In this document: piece by piece, positions 54,305-64,000 of the stretch
Numbering within the stretch: position 1 is the first letter of the stretch
Layout of the letters: the number at the start of each line of letters is the position of its first letter
Assembly: GCF_000829445.1 (NCBI RefSeq)
Contig: NZ_JXRQ01000018.1
Coordinates: 1 to 64,000, forward strand
Source of the DNA: Jeotgalibacillus alimentarius
GTDB lineage: Bacteria > Bacillota > Bacilli > Bacillales > Jeotgalibacillaceae
Reading direction: 5' to 3'
Length of the DNA: 64,000 bases
Translations under genes and position numbers: made by a program
Notes under the pieces: model-generated
What the model saw: the letters and a program-made list of their open reading frames with translations, nothing else
Databases searched by the model: none
What the model was told of the DNA's origin: nothing

Positions 54305-55366
54305 TTAATAGCCTGTATTCACATGACTGAATTGTTCTCCCGTGTCAACTTCACCAAAAATCCTTGTGACCGGATACCTTTGTCCTGAGAGCCAGTCTTT
54401 GAAATTTATATGGAGCGGGACGGCATTCTCGCCTGCACCAAAAAGTACAGACAGGTCTTCAGGGTTATAGACAACTGTATGAATAGTTCCTGACCAGCTG
54501 CCGTAATTCTTTTTGAAAATTCCGTATGATGGGTCATTGAACAGATAAAATGCATTGAGTGGGTCAGTAGTTGCTGCAGCCTGCTCATTTATTGTGCTGA
54601 GTCTTGATTTTGACTCTTTCAGTTGATAGCGGTTTTCAGAAAGTTTTTCAGGCGTTTCAAAATGATTGGTACACGCGATATCATTTTTCTGCAGTCTTTC
54701 AGACACTCCGAGAGCAGATGCTTCGACGATAGCATGTTGACCTGAAGCATCGTAAAGCGTGTAATTAAATGCGTGTCTATGCGGAATGGCTTTTAGCATT
54801 GTGACTGCTTCCCTTACAGTAGCACAGCTATCAAGTAAGAATCGTGCGATCACTGAACAGGTGAACCCTTCTCCAGGATTTTTTCTGTTCACAAAATGAA
54901 AGCCGACACACAACCCTTTTTCATTCATGCCGTCAATTCTGCCTATCATCCGGCCGGCTACACCGATTGACGCATAAGCGTTGTCAGGCTGCCAGATCAT
55001 GAGTCTGCCTTCATATGTCTTTGGATGAAAATCATAGTTTCTAACGAAAAAATTCTCTTTCATCAATACTGAGCATCCTGATTTTTTCCAATCCTGCTGC
55101 CAGCCTGAATATTCATGTACAGTATTTTCAAGTCCCCATCCGAGCTCAGTACTCAGACCATTTAATTCATCCCATATTCCCGGGGCAAAAGATTTTATAT
55201 GAGTTTCTGCTTTTTTCATATCCAGCTGATAGGATTTTTTGGATTTTTCTCGTCTTTTTACATGTGTATGATACAAAGGAGTCTGTTTGAAAAGCGCCCC
55301 TGCCTTTTGTCCAAGATCATAATAAGACCCTTTTCCTTTAATCACGTCTATATGAAACCGCTGCAT
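54305..55366 (-). CDS. C45/penicillin-acylase-like Ntn hydrolase
   Basis: A 353-residue protein of the acyl-CoA:6-aminopenicillanate acyltransferase-like (C45) family. The likely autoprocessing Cys is in SGCSVLMKENFFVRNYDFHP, about 100 residues in; GRIDGMNEKGLCVGFHFV follows as in linear-amide hydrolases. The true substrate is unknown. ATG 55366 lies behind AAAGGA; an ATG 24 nt upstream has no ribosome site. Confidence 0.8.
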   Translation of the reverse strand: MQRFHIDVIKGKGSYYDLGQKAGALFKQTPLYHTHVKRREKSKKSYQLDMKKAETHIKSFAPGIWDELNGLSTELGWGLENTVHEYSGWQQDWKKSGCSVLMKENFFVRNYDFHPKTYEGRLMIWQPDNAYASIGVAGRMIGRIDGMNEKGLCVGFHFVNRKNPGEGFTCSVIARFLLDSCATVREAVTMLKAIPHRHAFNYTLYDASGQHAIVEASALGVSERLQKNDIACTNHFETPEKLSENRYQLKESKSRLSTINEQAAATTDPLNAFYLFNDPSYGIFKKNYGSWSGTIHTVVYNPEDLSVLFGAGENAVPLHINFKDWLSGQRYPVTRIFGEVDTGEQFSHVNTGY

Positions 55367-55550
55367 AGCACCATGTCCTTTTTCATTCATTATGATTCAA
55401 ATTTGCGCTTCTTTCCACTTTTAATACGGTTATATAACAATTAGATAACAACCTGAATTACCGGTTGAAGACAAGGTATCTTCATCGTATAATGACGTTA
55501 ATGGAAAGTTAAGAATATTCCATTAACAATCACTAAGGAGGTTCTATCCA

Positions 55551-55685
55551 TTGAAAATCTTAAGTAATGAACAGCTTTTATCTGCTTACCGCGACGCAGA
55601 GAAACATGGAGAACACGATACACAGGTGATTTTAAAAAAGGAAATTCAAAAAAGAGGTATTCACGCCGGCCGACATCGAAAATAA
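55551..55685 (+). CDS. Sda-like small helical-hairpin protein
   Basis: 44 codons starting at TTG 55551, 9 nt behind AAGGAGG. MKILSNEQLLSAYRDAEKHG followed by ILKKEIQKRGI matches the spacing of B. subtilis Sda (LSDELLIESY ... FIELIENEIKRR), the checkpoint inhibitor of sporulation kinases. The Phe that Sda uses on its contact face is not conserved, so partner and function may differ. Confidence 0.6.
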   Translation: MKILSNEQLLSAYRDAEKHGEHDTQVILKKEIQKRGIHAGRHRK

Positions 55686-55689
55686 TGTT

Positions 55690-55724
55690 AAAAAAGCACG
55701 CAGTGATCTACTGTGTGCTTTTAT
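55690..55724 (+). terminator. Terminator after the Sda-like gene
   Basis: AAAAGCACGCAGT pairs (with wobble) with ACTGTGTGCTTTT. Confidence 0.8.
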
Positions 55725-55735
55725 TATGCAACGAA

Positions 55736-55768
55736 ACAGGGCCAGTCCAATAAATGGACTGGCCCTGT
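55736..55768 (-). terminator. Terminator of odhAB
   Basis: A perfect 14-bp stem (ACAGGGCCAGTCCA and complement, 5-nt loop) lies just after the odhB stop on the minus strand. Confidence 0.92.
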
Positions 55769-55778
55769 GTGGTTATAA

Positions 55779-57041
55779 TTAACCTTCAAGTAATAGATCT
55801 TCAGGATTTTCAAGCAGCTCTTTGACCATTTTAAGGAATCCTACTGCTTCTTTTCCATCAATGATTCTATGATCATAAGACATAGCGATATACATCATAG
55901 GACGGTTTTCACTTCTTTCAGCATCAATTGCTACCGGACGCAGCTGAATGGTATGCATACCAAGAATACCAACCTGTGGTCCGTTTAAAATTGGAGTAGA
56001 AAGCAATGAGCCGAATACACCACCGTTAGTGATTGTGAATGATCCACCCTGCAGATCACTCAATTGCAGCTTCTTATTTTTAGCTTTTTCAGCCAGATTG
56101 ACAATTTCCTGTTCAATCTCAGCAAAGTTCTTTCTGTCACAGTCTCTTACAATCGGTACAACAAGTCCGTCATCAGTAGATACAGCGACACCTACATCAT
56201 AATAATGTTTCAGGATCACTTCGTCTCCATCGATCTCAGCATTAACATAAGGATATTTCTTAAGTGCTGCTACTACAGCTTTCGTAAAGAATGACATAAA
56301 GCCAAGTCTTACATCGTGTGTTTCATGGAACTTATCTTTTTTACGTTTTCTAAGATCCATCACGTGCGTCATATCAATTTCATTGAACGTAGTTAGCATG
56401 GCTGCGGTCTGTTGTACTTCTACAAGACGGTTAGCGATTGTCTGGCGGCGGCGGGACATTTTTTCTCTTGTTACCGGTTTGCCGTCATCTTTTTTCGCTG
56501 CAGGTTTTTCCTGATTTTTAGGCGCATCCTGTTTCATTTCCTGCTTCTGTGAATCAGTTCCGTGTGCTTCTACATCCTGCTTTCTGACACGGCCCATTGG
56601 ATCAGCTGTCTGGATCTTAGAGAGATCAATACCTTTTTCTCTAGCAAGCTTACGTGCAGCTGGAGAAGCAATTGTACGTTCTTTCTTATCTGAGCTTTCC
56701 TGTTTTTCAACGTTTTCATCAGCATTCTTTTCTTCTTTTTCTTCAGGCTCTTCAGATTTATCTTCAGAAGACTCGTTATCTGATTCTTCTGAAGAACCAC
56801 TGCCTTCACCAGCTTCAACAATTGCGATGACCTGTCCAACCTCAACAGTGTCGCCTTCTTCAGCTTTCAGCTCTTTAATGACACCTGCTTCTTCAGAAAT
56901 GACTTCAACGTTTACCTTGTCAGTTTCAAGTTCTACAATGTATTCGCCTTTTTCTACTTCATCACCAGGCTGCTTAAGCCATTGTGCAATTGTACCCTCT
57001 GTAATTGATTCTGCTAATTCCGGAACTTTAATTTCTGCCAC
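55779..57041 (-). CDS. odhB: 2-oxoglutarate dehydrogenase E2 (dihydrolipoyl succinyltransferase)
   Basis: OdhB transfers the succinyl group to CoA. Of 420 residues, the N-terminal lipoyl domain carries Lys42 in [10 protein letters not shown], an acidic linker follows, then the E3-binding domain ([15 protein letters not shown]) and the catalytic core with YDHRIIDG near the end. A GTG start follows GGAGGAAG, 14 nt after odhA. E3 is not encoded here. Confidence 0.97.
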   Translation of the reverse strand: MAEIKVPELAESITEGTIAQWLKQPGDEVEKGEYIVELETDKVNVEVISEEAGVIKELKAEEGDTVEVGQVIAIVEAGEGSGSSEESDNESSEDKSEEPEEKEEKNADENVEKQESSDKKERTIASPAARKLAREKGIDLSKIQTADPMGRVRKQDVEAHGTDSQKQEMKQDAPKNQEKPAAKKDDGKPVTREKMSRRRQTIANRLVEVQQTAAMLTTFNEIDMTHVMDLRKRKKDKFHETHDVRLGFMSFFTKAVVAALKKYPYVNAEIDGDEVILKHYYDVGVAVSTDDGLVVPIVRDCDRKNFAEIEQEIVNLAEKAKNKKLQLSDLQGGSFTITNGGVFGSLLSTPILNGPQVGILGMHTIQLRPVAIDAERSENRPMMYIAMSYDHRIIDGKEAVGFLKMVKELLENPEDLLLEG

Positions 57042-57055
57042 TGTGTCTTCCTCCT

Positions 57056-59875
57056 CTATTCTTTCCCTTTAACTACTGATTTTTCAAGAATACGCTGCTG
57101 TTCTTTTTTGTGTACTGTCGGATCGCCTTCAGCCGGACTGCTTCGGCGGCGTCTGCCAATATAAGATACTTCAGATCCTTCAGGTGAAAGTTCTTTCAGG
57201 CGCGGCTCAACAAATGTCCATGCACCCATGTTCTTAGGTTCTTCCTGAACCCAGATAATTTCTTTTAAGTTCTTATAACGGCTGAATACTTCTTTAAGTT
57301 GTTCCATTGGGAATGGGTAGAGTTCTTCAACACGAACCAGGTGCAGCCAGTCATTATTTTCTTCTTTTTCTGCTCTCTCAATCAGGTCAATTCCAACTTT
57401 ACCTGATGAAAGAACGATTCTTTCTACTGCTTCTTCATTCTGTCCAAGTTCAGGGTGCTCGATAATTGGTGAAAAGGCACCTTCAGACAATTCTTCAGCA
57501 CTTCTTGAAACCACCGGATGTCTGAGAAGACTTTTAGGTGTCATGATGACAAGCGGACGTACTTCTTCTTTTTTCAGAATTGCTGCCTGTCTGCGTAAGA
57601 TGTGGAAGTACTGAGCAGAACTTGTCAGGTTTGCAACTGTCCAGTTGTTTTCAGCTGCAAGTGTCAGAAATCTTTCCATTCTTGCTGATGAGTGCTCAGG
57701 ACCCTGTCCTTCGTAACCATGTGGCAACAGCATGACAAGACCTGACTTTTGTCCCCATTTAGCACGGCTTGAAGATACAAACTGATCAAACATGACCTGT
57801 GCCATATTTGCAAAATCTCCATATTGAGCTTCCCAGAGAACAAGCGTTTCTTTTGAAAAGACATTATATCCGTATTCAAATCCGACTACCGCTGCTTCTG
57901 TCAATGGACTGTTATACACACAGAAGGATGCATTCGCGTCAGAAATATGATGAAGCGGTGTATATTCTTCTCCGGTTTTTTCGTCGTGAAGCACTAGGTG
58001 ACGGTGAGCAAATGTACCACGCTGAGAATCCTGACCTGTCAGGCGGATTGGCGTACCGTCTTGAATAATACTGCCAAAAGCGAGTGTTTCTGCATGTGCC
58101 CAGTCGACTTTCCCGTCTTTTTCAAAAGGATCATTTCTTCTCTGAAGTATTTTTTCAAGCTTTTTAAACACATTAAATTCTTCAGGGAATTTTAACAGAT
58201 CTTCATTCAGTCTCTTCAGCCTGTCATATTCAACTGCAGTCGTAATGTGCTCAAGCTTTGATTGAACATCTTCAGGCGGATTCATATCAGTATCAGGATC
58301 CTTTTCGGATTTTGGTACTGTATCATACGCCTTTTGAAGCTTGGCTGTATTGTCTTCAATCATTTTTTCGGCTTCTTCAGCGGAAACTGTCTGGTTGGAT
58401 ACAAGCTTATCCTGGTATAGCTTGCGCACGTTATCCTGCTTTTTAATATATTGATATAAATCCGGGTTTGTCACCATTGGTTCATCCATTTCGTTATGAC
58501 CAAAACGTCTGTAACCAATCAGATCAATCACAAAGTCTTTACCGAATTCAGCACGGTATTCGCTGGCCATAATCGCTGCTGCAAGGCACGCTTCAGGGTC
58601 ATCAGCATTTACGTGTAAGATCGGAACTTCAAAGCCTTTTGCAGTATCTGAAGCATACTTTGTAGACCTTGAATCAAATGATTCAGTTGTAAACCCAATC
58701 ATATTATTCGCTATGATATGGATAGAACCGCCTGTATGATATCCTCTCAGCTGGCTCATATTGAGTGTCTCAGCTACAACGCCCTGACCCGGGAATGCTG
58801 CATCCCCATGAATCATAATGGCAAGAGATGCCTGTTCTTTTAAGTCAGGAATCCCCGGATTCGTACGCGTTTCCTGAGCTGCTCTTGTATAACCGGCAAC
58901 AATCGGGCTGACTACTTCAAGGTGACTCGGATTATTAGCAAGTGTGACACGAGTTTTTGCTTCATCTTTACTTACATTCCGGTCGGCTCCAAGGTGATAC
59001 TTTACATCACCAGTCCACCCGTAAGTAATACCTGTAGAACCTTCAGAAGGAATCAGGTCTTTACTTGGTGCGTGCTGGAATTCAGCAAAGATCATTTCAT
59101 ACGGTTTTTCGAGAACATGTGCAAGTACGTTCAGTCGTCCGCGGTGTGCCATTCCGATATTAATAGAGGAAGCACCCTTCTCAACTGTTGACTGAATAAT
59201 TTCATCTAACAGCGGAACCATCGTGTCAAGACCTTCAATCGAGAAACGCTTTTGACCGACAAATGTTTTGTGGACAAAGTTCTCGAAGCCTTCAACCTGC
59301 ATCAGTCTTCTTAAGATGCTCTTTTTCTTTTCATCTTCAATTTTTGAATCAAGTGAACCTGATTCGATGTAGTTTTTCAGCCATTTCTTTTCTTTACGGT
59401 CATGGACATGTGAATATTCGAAAGCAATTGTTTTCGTATACATTTTTCTTAAATACTCAATAGCTTCATATCCATTTGTTACTTCATCAGTAGAATTTTC
59501 AATCAGAATATCAACAGGAATCTTTTCAAGGTCTTCCTTCGTCAGGTTGTGCGTTTCCAGATCAATTCTTTCACTGTCTTTTTCTTTGTCATGGAGCGGA
59601 TTGATATCTGCGGCAAGGTGTCCGTATGTACGGATATTTTCCGCTAGTTGAACTGCAGCAATCACTTTGCTGTAATCAGTTCCTTCAATCGCTACTTCAG
59701 TCTGTTTGGACTTCTCTTTGTACGGAGAGCCATTTTCTTTAAAATACTGCTGTAATTCTTCATCAACAAGAGACGGGTCTTCCTGATAAAGGTCGTACAT
59801 TTCCATCATATAACCAAGGTTTGGACCGGAAAAAGTTAATAATGATGGATCCTGCTGCTCCGACTGTTTTCTCAT
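57056..59875 (-). CDS. odhA: 2-oxoglutarate dehydrogenase E1
   Basis: OdhA is the thiamine-diphosphate decarboxylase of the 2-oxoglutarate dehydrogenase complex in the TCA cycle. The 939 residues show [12 protein letters not shown], the ThDP motif [16 protein letters not shown] and [13 protein letters not shown], then the transketolase-like C-terminal half. ATG 59875 follows GGAGG; an ATG nine codons earlier contains that site. The first gene of odhAB; a hairpin and a cre-like site lie upstream. Confidence 0.97.
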   Translation of the reverse strand: MRKQSEQQDPSLLTFSGPNLGYMMEMYDLYQEDPSLVDEELQQYFKENGSPYKEKSKQTEVAIEGTDYSKVIAAVQLAENIRTYGHLAADINPLHDKEKDSERIDLETHNLTKEDLEKIPVDILIENSTDEVTNGYEAIEYLRKMYTKTIAFEYSHVHDRKEKKWLKNYIESGSLDSKIEDEKKKSILRRLMQVEGFENFVHKTFVGQKRFSIEGLDTMVPLLDEIIQSTVEKGASSINIGMAHRGRLNVLAHVLEKPYEMIFAEFQHAPSKDLIPSEGSTGITYGWTGDVKYHLGADRNVSKDEAKTRVTLANNPSHLEVVSPIVAGYTRAAQETRTNPGIPDLKEQASLAIMIHGDAAFPGQGVVAETLNMSQLRGYHTGGSIHIIANNMIGFTTESFDSRSTKYASDTAKGFEVPILHVNADDPEACLAAAIMASEYRAEFGKDFVIDLIGYRRFGHNEMDEPMVTNPDLYQYIKKQDNVRKLYQDKLVSNQTVSAEEAEKMIEDNTAKLQKAYDTVPKSEKDPDTDMNPPEDVQSKLEHITTAVEYDRLKRLNEDLLKFPEEFNVFKKLEKILQRRNDPFEKDGKVDWAHAETLAFGSIIQDGTPIRLTGQDSQRGTFAHRHLVLHDEKTGEEYTPLHHISDANASFCVYNSPLTEAAVVGFEYGYNVFSKETLVLWEAQYGDFANMAQVMFDQFVSSSRAKWGQKSGLVMLLPHGYEGQGPEHSSARMERFLTLAAENNWTVANLTSSAQYFHILRRQAAILKKEEVRPLVIMTPKSLLRHPVVSRSAEELSEGAFSPIIEHPELGQNEEAVERIVLSSGKVGIDLIERAEKEENNDWLHLVRVEELYPFPMEQLKEVFSRYKNLKEIIWVQEEPKNMGAWTFVEPRLKELSPEGSEVSYIGRRRRSSPAEGDPTVHKKEQQRILEKSVVKGKE

Positions 59876-59899
59876 TTTGAAAACCTCCAACGTATTGGA

Positions 59900-59930
59900 C
59901 AAATCACTTTAAAAGTCGTAGAGTGATTTG
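59900..59930 (-). promoter_or_regulatory. Hairpin in the odhA leader
   Basis: CAAATCACT and AGTGATTTG form a perfect 9-bp inverted repeat with a 13-nt loop, 25 nt before the odhA start codon. Confidence 0.55.
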
Positions 59931-59957
59931 CTATGTAAATATAGTAATTATGGTGAG

Positions 59958-59971
59958 CTAAAACGCTTACA
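59958..59971 (-). promoter_or_regulatory. Cre-like element upstream of odhA
   Basis: On the minus strand TGTAAGCGTTTTAG matches 12 of 14 cre positions, failing at the last two. It lies about 85 nt before the odhA start. Confidence 0.4.
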
Positions 59972-60084
59972 GAGCCATTTTATCACTGTAAAGGAGCGAG
60001 ATAAAGCGTTTAGAACGATTTTTTCAAAATTTTATGCAATAAAAAATGAATACAAATTCAGCATCGGCGTGCTTTTAACAGACT

Positions 60085-61470
60085 TTAAACCGAAGGCAGA
60101 ATGATTTTTATCACTGTGTGACCGGGTTCGCTTGAGATGTCAATTTCTGCACGGTATAGATCAAGCAGTCTCTTAGCAATTGAAAGACCAAGTCCGTTAC
60201 CGCCTAATTCCCTGCTTCTCGACTTTTCGATTCTGTAAAACCTGTCGAAAATATAAGGCAGATTATCTTTAGGGATCCCTTCCCCAAAATCCTCAACTGT
60301 CACTTCATAGTGTGAAGTATTAGTTTTCCCTGACACTGTAACCTGATCATCAGAGTATTTAAGTGCATTCTCAATCAGGATAATCAATACCTGCTCTAAA
60401 TGGTCCTGTTCAATCAGAGCAGTTCCATTCTCAATGTTTGAGTTAATCTTGCGCTGCTGATGGAGTGACTGCATTTTTGTGATTGTTTTCTCAATAACTG
60501 CTGCACAATCTGCCGGTGTAACCTCACTTGCTTTAACATCCCTGTCAGCTCTTGAAAGCATCAGCAGATCATTAACCAGCTTTTTCATCCTGGCAATCTC
60601 CTGCATTGAGATCTGTAGAGATTCTTCCAGGACTTCAGGATCCTTTTTACCCCATCTGTTGATTAGATTTAAATGCCCTTCCATGATCTGAAGAGGCGTT
60701 CTCATTTCATGTGAAGCATCTTCTGTAAACTGTTTCTGTTTGACAAAGTTCTTCTCAAGTTCAGTCATCATGTCATTAAAAATGTCAATCAGCCCACCGA
60801 TTTCATCCTGATATTCAGGCTCCGGAAGCTGATGCTGAAATCCTTCCTTCTGTGTCTTTTTCATCGTTTCACCAAGGGTTGTGATCGGCCTGATAAAATT
60901 ACCTGATAAAATAAATGCTACATACGAACTGAAGAATAATGCTGCTAATAACAGAATAACTGACAGGAAGATCATATAATTCAATTGCGCTGTATAAGCA
61001 CTGAGCGGGTGAATAATCTCAATATAACCTCTGAAACTATTTGTAATCACTGGCGTCCGTCCAATCAGAACAGCATTTCCATCAAGCCTGTCCCTTTCAA
61101 TTTCAGTCTCACTCACCGGCTTAAATGGAACAGAAAGCGCTGAGTCATTTCGCTGAATCTGATAAATTTCAAATCCGTCTTCATTATAAAAATGAATAAT
61201 CTGACCTCTCTCATAAATCTGCTCAGCGAGGTCTCTTCCTTCTTCAATATCATTATTTGTAATGACCGGATTGCGATTTTCATAGAAATCTTTCAGATCT
61301 GTCAGCACTTCTGTAAGCGTATTTCTCTCTTCCTGTATCATCCACTGGCTCATGGCTACGATCAGAATGATACTGAAGCATGTAAAAGCCAGGAAAATTG
61401 TTGCTGAAGCAGAGAGCATCCATTTCCACCTGATAGACAGACGATTCCATTTTATTTTAAGATTTGTCAT
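60085..61470 (-). CDS. arlS: Sensor histidine kinase (ArlS-like)
   Basis: A 461-residue membrane kinase: two helices (about 15-38 and 165-190) around an extracellular sensor loop, a HAMP region, the phospho-acceptor His in [15 protein letters not shown], then N box ([12 protein letters not shown]), DFGEGIP and [14 protein letters not shown]. Its start overlaps the regulator stop (ATGA). The arrangement next to odhA matches staphylococcal arlRS. The signal is unknown. Confidence 0.85.
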   Translation of the reverse strand: MTNLKIKWNRLSIRWKWMLSASATIFLAFTCFSIILIVAMSQWMIQEERNTLTEVLTDLKDFYENRNPVITNNDIEEGRDLAEQIYERGQIIHFYNEDGFEIYQIQRNDSALSVPFKPVSETEIERDRLDGNAVLIGRTPVITNSFRGYIEIIHPLSAYTAQLNYMIFLSVILLLAALFFSSYVAFILSGNFIRPITTLGETMKKTQKEGFQHQLPEPEYQDEIGGLIDIFNDMMTELEKNFVKQKQFTEDASHEMRTPLQIMEGHLNLINRWGKKDPEVLEESLQISMQEIARMKKLVNDLLMLSRADRDVKASEVTPADCAAVIEKTITKMQSLHQQRKINSNIENGTALIEQDHLEQVLIILIENALKYSDDQVTVSGKTNTSHYEVTVEDFGEGIPKDNLPYIFDRFYRIEKSRSRELGGNGLGLSIAKRLLDLYRAEIDISSEPGHTVIKIILPSV

Positions 61471-62138
61471 GACCGGATCACATACCCGGTTCCGCGCACA
61501 GTTTCTATATATGCTGAAGGCTGATCAGGGTCAATTTTATTTCTCAGGTGTCTGATATACACATCTACAACATTCGTTTCAGCCTCAGCGTCATACCCCC
61601 ACACCTTCTCCATAATTCTGTCTCTCGTCAGAACGATATCTTTATTTTCCAACAGCATTTTGAGCAGATTAAACTCTTTATTAGTTAAAATAATTTCCTG
61701 ACCGTTTTTTTCCACTTTATACGATTTTGTCATCAATGAAAGGTCTTTATGGTTGAGTGTATCCTGTGACTCATTTCCCGTTCTTCTCATCAGTGCTCTC
61801 ATTCGTGCAAGCAGTTCTTCAATGGCAAAAGGCTTAACAATGTAATCGTCTGCCCCGCTGTCAAGGCCTGACACACGGTCCATTACGCCATCTTTTGCTG
61901 TAATCATAATAATAGGCAGATCTTTAACCTGTCGGATTCTTCTGCAGATCTCCATGCCACTGAGAGAAGGCAGCATTAAATCAAGTAAGATCAAATCAAA
62001 ATTTTCGCTGAGCGCCATATTCAGGCCATCACGGCCGTCTTGTTCTGATACGACTTCATAGCCTTCATACTGCAGTTCGAGTTCAATAAACCTCGCAAGG
62101 TTTTTTTCATCTTCAATGACCAGTATTCTATTTTTCAT
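61467..62138 (-). CDS. arlR: OmpR/PhoB-family response regulator (ArlR-like)
   Basis: A 223-residue regulator with receiver domain (acidic residues in VIEDEKN, phospho-acceptor Asp53 in LLDLMLP, Lys in [12 protein letters not shown]) and a winged-helix DNA-binding domain ending in [11 protein letters not shown]. The [15 protein letters not shown] segment is like S. aureus ArlR. AAGGTGG precedes the ATG. Confidence 0.87.
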   Translation of the reverse strand: MKNRILVIEDEKNLARFIELELQYEGYEVVSEQDGRDGLNMALSENFDLILLDLMLPSLSGMEICRRIRQVKDLPIIMITAKDGVMDRVSGLDSGADDYIVKPFAIEELLARMRALMRRTGNESQDTLNHKDLSLMTKSYKVEKNGQEIILTNKEFNLLKMLLENKDIVLTRDRIMEKVWGYDAEAETNVVDVYIRHLRNKIDPDQPSAYIETVRGTGYVIRS

Positions 62139-62182
62139 CGTTTCGCCACCTTATAAGCATCAGTTATCTTTTATTCTATAAC

Positions 62183-62213
62183 AAAAACCGGTTTCCTGCG
62201 GGGGAAACCGGTT
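62183..62213 (-). terminator. Terminator of the trp operon
   Basis: AACCGGTTTCC pairs with GGAAACCGGTT around a 6-nt loop and is followed by a T run on the minus strand, just after trpA. Confidence 0.9.
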
Positions 62214-62221
62214 GGTGAAGA

Positions 62222-62998
62222 TTATTTCACAGCAGCATGAATCAGTGATTCAATATCTTTCTGCTGATTTTTATATTGAAGGTCAACGATTTTACTTCCT
62301 ACAATGACGCCGTCACCGTAAGATGCCACTTCTTTTACCTGTTCAGGTGTCGAAATACCAAAGCCGGCAAGCACAGGCACTTTACTGTAAGCTTTCAGTT
62401 GTTTGAGAAAGCTTTCAAGTCTGTCACTGATATTCGCACGTTCTCCAGTAATCCCTGTGACTGACACTGCATATAAAAAGCCCTCAGAAGCCTCTGCCAG
62501 CATTTTAATTCTTGAATCAGGACTAGTCAGTGTGACAAGTTGGATCAAGGCTAGATCTGTCTGCTTGATAAAGTTGCTGATTAGTGGGTTTTGCTCGTAA
62601 GGCAGATCAGGAATAATCAAACCGGATACGCCTGATTTTTCAATATCGTTAAACACTCTGTCCAGGCCATATTTATATAAAGGATTAATATATGTCATCA
62701 GTACTATCGGAACAGTTACTTCGTCTTTTATCTTTTGCAGCTCGCTTAGTACAGCATGTAATGAAGCACCATTTTTTAATGCTCTCTTACCTGCTTCCTG
62801 AATGACTGGTCCGTCAGCTGCCGGATCTGAAAACGGAATTCCGAGCTCTATGACTGTTGCCCCGCTGTTTTGAAGGAAAAGCAGCTGATCCTTCAGTGCA
62901 TCTACTGTTGGATCACCTGCCATAATATAAGGTACGAAAGCTTTTGAACCGCTTTGATTAACTGTCTCAATTGCTTGACTGATCTCATGTTTTCCCAT
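62222..62998 (-). CDS. trpA: Tryptophan synthase alpha subunit
   Basis: TrpA splits indole-3-glycerol phosphate to indole, passed to TrpB. The 258-residue TIM barrel shows VIELGIPFSDPAADGPVIQ with the catalytic Glu and Asp, LMTYINPLYKYG and GFGISTPEQV. The start overlaps the trpB stop by one base. Confidence 0.96.
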   Translation of the reverse strand: MGKHEISQAIETVNQSGSKAFVPYIMAGDPTVDALKDQLLFLQNSGATVIELGIPFSDPAADGPVIQEAGKRALKNGASLHAVLSELQKIKDEVTVPIVLMTYINPLYKYGLDRVFNDIEKSGVSGLIIPDLPYEQNPLISNFIKQTDLALIQLVTLTSPDSRIKMLAEASEGFLYAVSVTGITGERANISDRLESFLKQLKAYSKVPVLAGFGISTPEQVKEVASYGDGVIVGSKIVDLQYKNQQKDIESLIHAAVK

Positions 62999-64000
62999 TA
63001 TTCTTCACCTTCCAGTGCTGCTTTTACAGTATTTACATCTTTATCTCCACGCCCTGACAGACAAATGACAATGATGTCATCAGCAGCGCCTTTCTTTGCT
63101 CTTTTAACAGCTTCTGAAACTGCATGGGCACTTTCTAAAGCAGGAATGATTCCTTCTGTTTTAGAGAGAAGCTGCAGGGCTTCGAGTGCTTCATTATCAG
63201 TAATTGAGATATATGATACCCGCTTAATCTCATGAAGATAACTATGCTCTGGTCCGACTCCCGGATAGTCGAGGCCGGCTGAAATAGAATGAGCTTCCTG
63301 TATCTGCCCATCCTCATTCTGGAGAAGATACATGAGCGAGCCATGCAGAATACCGACTTCACCGGCAGTCAGTGTAGCTGCATGCTTATCTGTATGAACA
63401 CCGGATCCTGCTGCTTCAACACCTGTCAGCAAAACATCTGAATCGTCTATAAATGGATAAAACATTCCGATTGCATTACTTCCCCCGCCTATGCAGGCAA
63501 TAATTTCATCAGGAAGACGCCCTTCCTTTTCAATGATTTGAGCTTTCGTTTCGTGACCAATCACACTTTGGAAGTCTCTCACCATTTCAGGGAATGGATG
63601 TGGTCCGAGTACAGAACCGATAATATAATGTGTGTCTTCCACATTTGCAACCCAGTATCTCATCGCTTCATTCACGGCATCTTTTAGTGTTCCACTGCCT
63701 TGTGATACAGATTCCACCTTTGCCCCAAGCAATTCCATACGGAACACATTTAACTCCTGCCTTCTGATATCCTCTTCCCCCATAAAAATAACGCATTCCA
63801 GGTTTAAAAGCGCACATACTGTTGCAGTTGCAACACCATGCTGACCAGCACCTGTCTCAGCAACTATTTTTCTTTTACCCATTCGCACTGCAAGCAGCGC
63901 CTGCCCGATTGTATTATTGATCTTATGAGCACCTGTATGATTGAGGTCTTCTCTTTTCAAATAGATTTTCGAACCGCCGACTTTTTTGGTCAGGTTTTCT
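62998..64000 (-). CDS. trpB: Tryptophan synthase beta subunit, N-terminus beyond window
   Basis: TrpB condenses indole and serine with pyridoxal phosphate. The frame is open to the window edge, so about 65 N-terminal residues are missing. The PLP Lys is in [20 protein letters not shown] binds the cofactor phosphate. The in-frame codon at 63958-63960 is an internal Leu, not a start. Confidence 0.95.
   Translation of the reverse strand, partial: ENLTKKVGGSKIYLKREDLNHTGAHKINNTIGQALLAVRMGKRKIVAETGAGQHGVATATVCALLNLECVIFMGEEDIRRQELNVFRMELLGAKVESVSQGSGTLKDAVNEAMRYWVANVEDTHYIIGSVLGPHPFPEMVRDFQSVIGHETKAQIIEKEGRLPDEIIACIGGGSNAIGMFYPFIDDSDVLLTGVEAAGSGVHTDKHAATLTAGEVGILHGSLMYLLQNEDGQIQEAHSISAGLDYPGVGPEHSYLHEIKRVSYISITDNEALEALQLLSKTEGIIPALESAHAVSEAVKRAKKGAADDIIVICLSGRGDKDVNTVKAALEGEE

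Noticed and set aside
57664-59463. Plus-strand open frames opposite odhA
   Set aside because: They lack ribosome sites and mirror the coding bias of odhA on the other strand.

Overview
The window is chromosomal DNA of a low-G+C, Gram-positive bacterium of the order Bacillales, most likely a halotolerant Bacillaceae/Planococcaceae-type organism (Jeotgalibacillus-like is a guess from overall gene content, not a measured result). The evidence is the strong AGGAGG-type ribosome sites, frequent TTG and GTG starts, sigma-A and sigma-B style promoters, cre and CcpC-type operators, and Bacillus gene orders: acnA, thioesterase, yneQ-like, HesB-like, plsY, CoA-binding protein, parE, parC, alsT; and yojN/yojO-like genes near odhAB with arlRS-like genes, as in staphylococci. 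I see no rRNA, tRNA, insertion sequence, prophage, CRISPR array or defence island.

Layout. 1-5.4 kb: a BCCT osmolyte transporter, a MarR regulator with its own operator, a lytic transglycosylase-like protein, a lipoprotein nuclease and an amidase. 5.5-20.1 kb: aconitase with a CcpC-type operator, an FbpB-like mini-gene, fatty-acid/phospholipid genes, an OpuC-like osmoprotectant ABC transporter, topoisomerase IV and an alanine symporter. 20-31 kb: a two-domain GGCT-fold protein, the proline operon proC-proB-proA, a disulfide-oxidoreductase/DUF1499/unknown operon, and the threonine operon hom-thrC-thrB. 31-39.5 kb: a small stress-type cluster, the preQ1-riboswitch-controlled queCDE operon, msrA, an LCP wall protein, speD and a pair of mini-ORFs. 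39.5-49.8 kb: cvfB, PadR, a hydrolase, an ABC-F ATPase, a cold-shock gene between two DUF1232 genes, an AI-2E-family permease, ArsR, xpaC and yaaN. 49.9-64 kb: a MoxR/VWA pair, a NaChBac-type sodium channel convergent with a Rok-like nucleoid protein, a C45-type hydrolase, an Sda-like mini-gene, odhBA, an ArlRS-like two-component system and the end of a trp operon (trpB cut by the window edge).

How it works together. Osmotic adaptation recurs: two osmoprotectant importers have matching sigma-B-like promoters with a 13-nt spacer, a three-gene proline operon is present, and there is a voltage-gated sodium channel. Central carbon control is visible in the aconitase operator, a consensus cre in front of the threonine operon and a weaker cre near odhA. 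Several short genes were identified by strong ribosome sites: FbpB-like, Sda-like, lmo0937-like and several of unknown function. The most unusual items are the mini-ORF pair at 39.4 kb, the hairpin leader of the cold-shock gene, the two-turn tandem repeat upstream of msrA, and the Rok-like gene.
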